Shown here in pieces: positions 5,991 to 10,539 of a DNA stretch of 10,539 nucleotides; positions within the stretch are counted from its first letter, which is position 1; each line of letters begins with the position of its first letter. The stretch spans positions 1 to 10,539 of the forward strand of contig JAITGZ010000025.1 in assembly GCA_031280335.1 (NCBI GenBank), read 5' to 3'. This stretch comes from Deltaproteobacteria bacterium (lineage in GTDB: Bacteria > Desulfobacterota > Desulfovibrionia > Desulfovibrionales > Desulfovibrionaceae). A model generated the notes under the pieces. It was not told the origin of the DNA, searched no databases, and was given only the letters and a program-made list of their open reading frames with translations. A program made the translations under genes and the position numbers.

Positions 5991-6014
5991 GGATGCAAAT
6001 CATCCACTATTTTT
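5991..6014 (+). terminator. Possible intrinsic terminator after yicC
   Basis: The stem GGATG/CATCC (5991-5995, 6001-6005) with loop CAAAT is followed by ACTATTTTT (T-run 6010-6014). Just upstream, a second partly overlapping hairpin is possible (CCG...CACAG/CTGTG...CGG, 5973-5992). It is a plausible end for the ftsY-yicC transcript. The stem is short and the T-run begins 5 bases after it. Confidence 0.4.
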
Positions 6015-6141
6015 CTTGACTGAAGCATTGCAACTTTGAGCATATCCGCGTGTTTTTAAACCATCACTCAACAAGGCCGCGCCGGCCCGTTCCGGTCTTT
6101 AGCCCGCTTATGCCGCGAAACGAACAATACCAGGATAAACA

Positions 6142-8793
6142 ATGGATACTTATGGCCTGAGCGCCGAACAAGTTCAGGAATCCCAACGGAAACACGGAAC
6201 CAACAAACTGACCGAACGCCCCACAGAAGGCTTTTGGGACAAATTCAAAGACAACCTGGGCGACCCCATGATCCGCATCCTCTGCGTTGCCCTGGTCATC
6301 AACATAATTTTTGTCTTTCTGGGCCAGACGGAATGGTACGAATCCGTCGGCATCGCCGTGGCCGTACTTCTGGCCACCAGTATCTCCACCTTCTCGGAAT
6401 ACAGAAACGAGAGTTCCTTCCAAAAATTGCAGGAGGAAGCCTCGCACATCCGCTGCAAGGTTTACCGGGACGGAGAAATAGCAGAAATATCCATTGATGA
6501 TCTCGTGGTCGGCGATTGCGTCCTTTTGCAATCCGGGGACAAAATCCCCGCTGACGGCGTACTGGACGAGGGCACCCTCAAAGTGGACCAGTCGGTACTT
6601 AACGGGGAATCCAAGGAAGCCTCCAAGCGTATGCTCCCGAAAGGCGCTGCGCTCCCGGAAAGCAATATGGATTTTCTTAATGAATACAGGGTGTTTCGCG
6701 GCTCGGTGGTCTGCTCCGGCAACGCCTTGATGCGCGTAAGCACGGTGGGAGACAGCTCCATATATGGACAAATCGCCGGAGAATTGCAGCGGGACGATGA
6801 CCGTGACACCCCGCTGAAAGTCAAACTGGGCAAACTGGCCCACGGAATCAGCAAATTCGGATACATGGGCGGCATCTTCATTGCCGCAGCCCTGCTTTTT
6901 CAACGCATCGTCATCAAAAACAGTTTTGACCCCGGCCTGATCCTGGCCTACTGCTCCCAGTGGATGACCCTGCTCAACGACATTATCCAGGCCCTCATGC
7001 TGGCCGTGATCATCATCGTCATGGCCGTGCCGGAAGGCCTGCCCCTGATGATCGCCATTGTCTCCGCCCTGAACATGGGCAAAATGCTCAAGGATAATGT
7101 GCTGGTCCGCAAGGTGGCCGGCATTGAAACCGCCGGCAGTCTGAATATCCTCTTCAGCGACAAGACCGGCACCATAACCAAAGGCAAGCTGGAGGCAGTA
7201 ATATTTGTGGACGGGCAGGGCCGGGAACATGTCTCTGGTCAAGATATGGGTGCCGGGCTCGCCCCGTTGCTCTCGCTGCTCGTCCATTATAACACCGACG
7301 CCGTCATGAGCGGAGAAGGCGAAAGTATGCGGGCCATCGGCGGCAACGCCACCGAAAGAGCAACCCTGCGCTTCATCCCCAACCTGCACGCGCGTGCGCA
7401 AATCAAAAAACTGGACAACATCCTGTTCAACAGCGACAACAAATACTCCTGCACCCAGATCGAAGGGGATTACACCGGCCTGCTTATCAAGGGCGCGCCG
7501 GAAAAAATCCTCAGCCGCTGCAAATATTACTACGATGGACAGGGCGATAAAAAACCTCTGACCGGCCTTGCGGACATAAACCGTAAAATAGACGAACTGG
7601 CCGCCAGGGCCATCCGCGTTCTGGCCTTTGCCCACGGCAGCGGGCGTATAAAAGACGGTGCCCTGCCTTCTGAAAACGACTGGGTTCTGGCGGGCATCAT
7701 GGGCATACGGGATGAAATCCGGCCGGAATCCGTTGCCGCCATCCAAGAGGCGCAGCAGGCCGGGGTACAGGTGGTCATGATCACCGGGGACAGAAAAGAC
7801 ACGGCTGTGGCCATAGCCAAAGAAACAGGACTTGTCGCCGGAGACGGCGACCTTGTGCTGACCTCCGCCGAGCTGGCGCAGATGCCTGATGAGGAGCTGA
7901 AAAAGCGCGTCAAGGATATCCGCGTCATCGCCCGCGCTCTGCCCGGCGATAAGAGCAGGCTGGTGCGGGCTGCGCAGGAGATGAATCTGGTGGTGGGCAT
8001 GACCGGAGACGGGGTCAATGACTCCCCCGCGCTGAAGGCCGCGGACGTGGGTTTTGCCATGGGCGGCGGCACGGAGGTGGCCAAAGAGGCCGGCGACATC
8101 ATCATCATGGACGACAACTTCAACTCCATCGGCAAGGCCATATTGTACGGCAGAACCATCTTCAACAGCATCCGCAAATTCATTATCTTTCAGCTGACCA
8201 TCAACATCTCCGCCGTACTCATTTCTTTTGCCGCCCCCTTGCTGGGCAGGGAAAGCCCCCTTTCCATCATCCAGATCCTCTGGGTGAATCTGGTTATGGA
8301 CACCCTGGCGGCCCTGGCCTTTGGCGGAGAACCGGCCCTGAAGCGCTTCATGCGGGAAAAACCCAAGAAACGCGATGAAAACATCGTCAACCAATATATG
8401 TGGACATCCATCCTCACCGGCGGCGGCTTCATCTTCATCGCCAGCCTGTTTTTTCTTCTTTCAGCCTTTACCAACAATTTTTTCAGGCCGGACCCGGAAA
8501 ATAAATATCTGCTCACAGGCTATTTCGCCTTTTTCATCTTCGCTGCCGTATGCAACGCCTTCAACGCCCGCACGGACAAAATCAACCTTATGGACAATAT
8601 CTCCCGTAACCGGGGCTTTCTGGGCATCATCCTGCTCATCGCCGCCATCCAGATACTCATGACTTATTTTGGAGGGGCCGTGCTGCGCTGCCACGGCCTG
8701 CTCGCAAACGAGTGGCTCATGGTTTTTATCCCGGCCATCTTGATTCTGCCCCTGGATCTGATTAAAAAGGCCCTTTGCCGGAATAACGGTTAA
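6142..8793 (+). CDS. P2B (PMCA-type) calcium-transporting P-type ATPase
   Basis: This 883-aa inner-membrane pump probably exports Ca2+ using ATP. Domains in order are a cation-ATPase N-terminal segment (YGLSAEQVQESQRKHG), TM1-2 (about 45-90), an actuator domain with NGES at 154-157, TM3-4 with VPEGLPL (296-302), phosphorylation site DKTGT with Asp340, nucleotide-binding KGAPE (450-454), the hinge TGDGVNDSP (621-629), and TM5-10. Glu298 in TM4, and Asn716 and Asp720 in NLVMDT of TM6, correspond to the single Ca2+ site of PMCA pumps; TM5 (FQLTINISAVLISF) has Asn688 but no extra acidic residue. The actuator loop is NGES rather than the usual TGES. AGGA at 6132-6135 lies 6 bases upstream of the ATG. 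The gene stands alone after a ~200-bp spacer. There is no calmodulin-binding-type tail. Substrate is inferred from the motifs, not proven. Confidence 0.9.
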   Translation: MDTYGLSAEQVQESQRKHGTNKLTERPTEGFWDKFKDNLGDPMIRILCVALVINIIFVFLGQTEWYESVGIAVAVLLATSISTFSEYRNESSFQKLQEEASHIRCKVYRDGEIAEISIDDLVVGDCVLLQSGDKIPADGVLDEGTLKVDQSVLNGESKEASKRMLPKGAALPESNMDFLNEYRVFRGSVVCSGNALMRVSTVGDSSIYGQIAGELQRDDDRDTPLKVKLGKLAHGISKFGYMGGIFIAAALLFQRIVIKNSFDPGLILAYCSQWMTLLNDIIQALMLAVIIIVMAVPEGLPLMIAIVSALNMGKMLKDNVLVRKVAGIETAGSLNILFSDKTGTITKGKLEAVIFVDGQGREHVSGQDMGAGLAPLLSLLVHYNTDAVMSGEGESMRAIGGNATERATLRFIPNLHARAQIKKLDNILFNSDNKYSCTQIEGDYTGLLIKGAPEKILSRCKYYYDGQGDKKPLTGLADINRKIDELAARAIRVLAFAHGSGRIKDGALPSENDWVLAGIMGIRDEIRPESVAAIQEAQQAGVQVVMITGDRKDTAVAIAKETGLVAGDGDLVLTSAELAQMPDEELKKRVKDIRVIARALPGDKSRLVRAAQEMNLVVGMTGDGVNDSPALKAADVGFAMGGGTEVAKEAGDIIIMDDNFNSIGKAILYGRTIFNSIRKFIIFQLTINISAVLISFAAPLLGRESPLSIIQILWVNLVMDTLAALAFGGEPALKRFMREKPKKRDENIVNQYMWTSILTGGGFIFIASLFFLLSAFTNNFFRPDPENKYLLTGYFAFFIFAAVCNAFNARTDKINLMDNISRNRGFLGIILLIAAIQILMTYFGGAVLRCHGLLANEWLMVFIPAILILPLDLIKKALCRNNG

Positions 8794-8815
8794 ATTTGGA
8801 TTTTTTTAAATTTTG

Positions 8816-8862
8816 GGGGCCGTCTCCCCAGACCCCCTCTGGGGGGAACGATCCCCCCCCAG
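8816..8862. repeat. G/C-tract hairpin repeat, copy 1
   Basis: The segment CTGGGGGGA (8839-8847) can pair with TCCCCCCCCAG (8852-8862), or alternatively TCTGGGG (8838-8844) can pair with upstream CCCCAGA (8826-8832) in a 7-bp stem. A related copy lies at 8909-8952 in the same orientation. Such G/C-tract palindromes between genes act elsewhere as REP-like sites or mRNA 3' end stabilisers; the role here is unknown. Confidence 0.55.
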
Positions 8863-8883
8863 TACCGCCCCGCCGGTGGCTGG

Positions 8884-9049
8884 CTTAAGGAAAAACACTG
8901 ATTAATTCGGGGCTCCGCCCCGAACCCCGCTGGGGGGAATAATTCCCCCCAGACCCCCTTGCTATTTTTCAGCCGCAAAGCGGCTAAAAACGTATGCGGG
9001 GTGCAGGGGGCTGAACACCCTCAAGAGAATAAATCAGCGTTTCCTTAAG
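8884..9049. mobile_element. 166-bp inverted-repeat-bounded element, MITE-like
   Basis: Left arm 8884-8908 and right arm 9027-9049 are imperfect inverted repeats. Both begin, reading inward, with CTTAAGGAAA and share CTGATT and ATTC, differing by a two-base insertion and two substitutions. The interior is non-coding and highly structured: CGGGGC-TCC-GCCCCG (8908-8922), an 11-bp-arm palindrome (8930-8952), and AGCCGC-AAA-GCGGCT (8971-8985). Size, terminal inverted repeats and lack of an ORF fit a miniature inverted-repeat element. No clear target duplication flanks it, so a large RNA or DNA cruciform-forming regulatory structure is the alternative. Confidence 0.45.
8909..8952. repeat. G/C-tract hairpin repeat, copy 2 (inside the inverted-repeat element)
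   Basis: The arms CTGGGGGGAAT (8930-8940) and ATTCCCCCCAG (8942-8952) form a perfect palindrome around one central base. The upstream GGGGC...CCCCG segment aligns with the equivalent part of copy 1. CAGACCCCC follows it, a string also found in copy 1. No T-run directly follows the hairpin. Confidence 0.55.
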
Positions 9050-9126
9050 TTACCCGCTGGAAGGCAATTTGCGAAAGTGCAGATTGACGCGAGTTAAAAT
9101 GCCTTATAACCCTTAATGGAGGAAGT

Positions 9127-9744
9127 ATGCATCTGGTTGAATTCGCCTTGGGTCCTTTGGAAACAAACTGTTTTCTGCTGCACAACAAACAAGAGGCGCT
9201 GGCGGTGGATGTGGGCGGCGACCCCGGACATATGCTGGCATATTTGAAAAAAAACGCCTTGTCCCTGAAGCTGATCCTGATCACCCACCTGCATTTCGAT
9301 CATGTGCTGGGCGCGGCGGATTTACAGGACGCCACCGGCGCGACCCTGCACTGCTCCGCCCTGGATCTGCCCCTTCTGGAAGCGCAAAACAGCCTGGCCT
9401 ACATGTTTCCGCCGGTGCGCCCCTTTCGCCACACGCCCATGAGCGAAGGCGAATTGACCAGGCTGGACGAACCCTGCCGGGTTTTTGCCACGCCCGGACA
9501 CTCCCCCGGCAGCATGTCCTACCACTTTCCCCGCCTGGGGGCCTTGTTCTGCGGTGATGTACTCTTTTACAATTCCGTAGGACGTACGGACTTTGAAGGC
9601 GGGAACAGCGCCGTGCTGGCCCGTTCCATCAGAGAAAAAATATATACCTTGCCTGAAGAAACCAAGGTGTATCCGGGGCACGGCCAGACCACCTCCGTGC
9701 GGGTGGAAAAACGCACCAACCCCTTTGTGCCGGCCGAGGACTGA
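9127..9744 (+). CDS. Metallo-beta-lactamase-fold hydrolase, glyoxalase II-like
   Basis: This 205-aa cytoplasmic metalloenzyme of the glyoxalase II/YcbL branch probably hydrolyses a thioester or similar small substrate. Zinc-ligand motifs are complete: THLHFDH (53-59), His125 in TPGHSPGS, Asp144 in FCGDVLF and His185 in PGHGQTT (183-189). The beta-strand opening NCFLL...ALAVDVGG (14-31) is typical. The short length, without the C-terminal substrate domain of true glyoxalase II, favours the YcbL-like subgroup. GGAGG at 9118-9122 precedes the ATG by 4 bases. The stop is immediately followed by the start of the next gene, so these two and comF form a cluster. The substrate is not determined; persulfide dioxygenase (ETHE1-like) activity is a less likely alternative. 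Confidence 0.88.
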   Translation: MHLVEFALGPLETNCFLLHNKQEALAVDVGGDPGHMLAYLKKNALSLKLILITHLHFDHVLGAADLQDATGATLHCSALDLPLLEAQNSLAYMFPPVRPFRHTPMSEGELTRLDEPCRVFATPGHSPGSMSYHFPRLGALFCGDVLFYNSVGRTDFEGGNSAVLARSIREKIYTLPEETKVYPGHGQTTSVRVEKRTNPFVPAED

Positions 9745-10395
9745 ATGTCCGCCGCGCCGGTGGCCGTGAGGCAGACGCATAAGGTGCCGCCGCCATACTC
9801 CGGTCAGCCTTTTGTGCTTGCCGCCAGCCCGCGCGCGGGCAACTGCCTTGAGGCCGCCAGGGTGTTTTGCGCCGCTTTTAACCGCCATTTTTCCTTGGCG
9901 GGCGGTAAAAATACCCCGCTTGCGCCTGTTTTGCTGCGCGATTATCGCGTACTGCCCTGCGCCGCCTGCGGTCTTTGCGAACATCCGGCAAGCGCCTGCC
10001 CCCAGGCCGCTGCGGACGACAGCCGCGCCCTGTTCGCATCTTTTTTAAACGCCCCCCTGCTGGCCCTGGCCGCGCCGGTGTATTTTTACCACCTGCCCGC
10101 CCAGCTCAAGGCCCTGCTGGATCGCTGCCAGTTTTACTACCGGGCGGCTGAGCGCGGCGAGCTTATCCTGCCCCGGCGCAAGGCCTTTATCATCTTGCTT
10201 GGAGCCAGAGAAAAAGGAACCGCCCTGTTTAAAGGCAGCCTGCTCAGTCTTTCCCTGGCCCTGGCCCCTTTCAATCTGCATATGGCCGCGCCCTTGCTGC
10301 TGCGCGGACTGGACGGCCCCGGCGACCTTTTGCAACGCGCGGACTGCCTGGAACAAATCAAGGCGTACGGCAAAACGGCCGCCGCCGTATGTTAA
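9745..10395 (+). CDS. Flavodoxin-like NAD(P)H:FMN oxidoreductase / iron-sulfur flavoprotein family
   Basis: This is a 216-aa cytoplasmic redox protein of the NADPH-dependent FMN reductase fold. After an unusual Pro-rich N-terminus (1-22) comes the flavin phosphate-binding segment VLAASPRAGNCLEAAR (24-39). A cysteine cluster C72-X2-C75-X2-C78-X6-C85 (LPCAACGLCEHPASACP) follows; it resembles the compact 4Fe-4S motif of archaeal and anaerobic iron-sulfur flavoproteins. The conserved APVYFYHLPAQLKALLDR (110-127) is the family's substrate/flavin loop and helix. The start follows directly on the hydrolase stop, with GAGGA at 9736-9740. Its last 7 bases overlap the comF start. Whether the cysteines hold a cluster is inferred; many flavodoxin-fold reductases keep a similar motif of unproven role. 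Confidence 0.75.
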   Translation: MSAAPVAVRQTHKVPPPYSGQPFVLAASPRAGNCLEAARVFCAAFNRHFSLAGGKNTPLAPVLLRDYRVLPCAACGLCEHPASACPQAAADDSRALFASFLNAPLLALAAPVYFYHLPAQLKALLDRCQFYYRAAERGELILPRRKAFIILLGAREKGTALFKGSLLSLSLALAPFNLHMAAPLLLRGLDGPGDLLQRADCLEQIKAYGKTAAAVC

Positions 10396-10539
10396 GCAGC
10401 TTAAGCAGTATGGGCCGGGCCGGGCGCGTCCTGCTCCAGCTCATGACAGAAAGGCGCTGCCAGGCCTGCGCCGCCCCTCTGCGCAAAACATCCGCCGCCT
10501 TAGGCCAGCAATGCGGTAGTGAAGCCCTTCAGGGCTTCA
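10389..10539 (+). CDS. comF: ComF family phosphoribosyltransferase-like protein, N-terminus (partial, possibly interrupted)
   Basis: The frame from ATG 10389 overlaps the preceding stop by 7 bases and stays open to the window end, about 50 codons. A helix-like start (RAGRVLLQLMTERR) is followed by CQACAAPL, which looks like the first CxxC of the N-terminal zinc-binding domain of ComF proteins, used in DNA uptake/competence-related functions. The second Cys pair should follow shortly. Instead, from about codon 40 the reading becomes QCGSEALQGF, encoded by the 33-base palindromic repeat at 10507-10539. If the rest of the repeat matches the copy at 3448-3415, the frame would meet a TAA about ten codons later. 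Start choice is uncertain because there is no clear ribosome binding site; coupling to the upstream gene is plausible. Confidence 0.5.
   Translation, partial: MLSSLSSMGRAGRVLLQLMTERRCQACAAPLRKTSAALGQQCGSEALQGF
10507..10539 (+). repeat. Second, inverted copy of the palindromic repeat, inside comF
   Basis: These 33 bases are the exact reverse complement of 3448-3480. They contain the hairpin with arms TGAAGCCCT and AGGGCTTCA around TC. The match stops at 10506 (C here; the other copy would need A) and is cut by the window edge on the other side, so the true copy may be longer. Confidence 0.85.

Larger units (their letters stand above)
8794..9126. other. Non-coding, hairpin-rich intergenic region
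   Basis: No credible gene lies in these ~330 bases. The first ~25 bases are A/T-rich. Next come two G/C-tract hairpin repeats (8816-8862, 8909-8952), a 166-bp segment with imperfect terminal inverted repeats (8884-9049), and a promoter-like stretch before the hydrolase. In that stretch TTGACG (9084-9089) and TATAAC (9105-9110) are only 15 bases apart, so they are a weak candidate. No canonical terminator for the ATPase gene is seen, since none of the strong hairpins is followed directly by a T-run. Confidence 0.55.

Noticed and set aside
6064..8394. A 776-codon open frame on the minus strand, antisense to the Ca2+-ATPase
   Set aside because: It is fully antisense to a gene with all catalytic motifs in place. 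Its translation is rich in His, Gly, Gln and Val with no recognisable domain, typical of antisense frames opposite GC-rich genes.
8965..8990. AGCCGC-AAA-GCGGCT hairpin flanked by T and A runs as an intrinsic terminator
   Set aside because: On both strands the T-run precedes the stem and A's follow it, so it does not form the stem-then-T pattern needed.

Overview
The window looks like chromosomal DNA from a GC-rich, probably anaerobic proteobacterium, most likely of the Desulfovibrio type. This is inferred from the mix of genes (molybdate-type ABC transporter, WaaE-like glycosyltransferase, ftsY, yicC, a PMCA-type calcium ATPase, an Fe-S flavoprotein-like oxidoreductase, comF), the codon style, and the GC-rich palindromic repeats between genes. 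No rRNA, tRNA, CRISPR array or complete insertion sequence is visible.

Layout. Positions 1-464 (minus) hold the first ~154 codons of a large repeat-type surface or secreted protein (type I-secreted adhesin-like N-terminus). A 586-bp AT-rich spacer (465-1050) follows, with a candidate promoter/operator for the adhesin and a degenerate 45-bp direct repeat. Then come modB and modC (1051-2498, plus), overlapping by 4 bases, with no modA in the window and a ModC that lacks the usual C-terminal regulatory domain. A convergent family 2 glycosyltransferase of the WaaE type (2529-3317, minus) comes next.

Positions 3318-3593 contain a compact palindromic repeat unit with two related hairpins. It is followed by a plus-strand cluster: a 62-aa two-helix membrane protein (3594), ftsY (3793), a 57-aa small membrane protein (4891), and yicC (5066-5944). 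This set joins SRP-dependent membrane targeting (FtsY) with an RNA-processing protein (YicC) and two unknown small membrane proteins. A probable terminator and a ~200-bp spacer lead to an 883-aa P2B-type Ca2+-ATPase (6142-8793).

Positions 8794-9126 hold no gene but are full of structure: two copies of a G/C-tract hairpin and a 166-bp segment bounded by imperfect inverted repeats. After this comes a tight cluster: a metallo-beta-lactamase-fold hydrolase (9127), a flavodoxin-like/Fe-S oxidoreductase (9745), and the start of a comF-type phosphoribosyltransferase (10389 to the window end).

The most notable point is that the last 33 bases of the window, in frame inside the comF reading frame, are an exact inverted copy of part of the palindromic repeat at 3448-3480. 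The repeat is therefore dispersed and may interrupt comF. No complete new multi-gene system is evident; the interesting material is the set of palindromic elements and the small unannotated membrane proteins.
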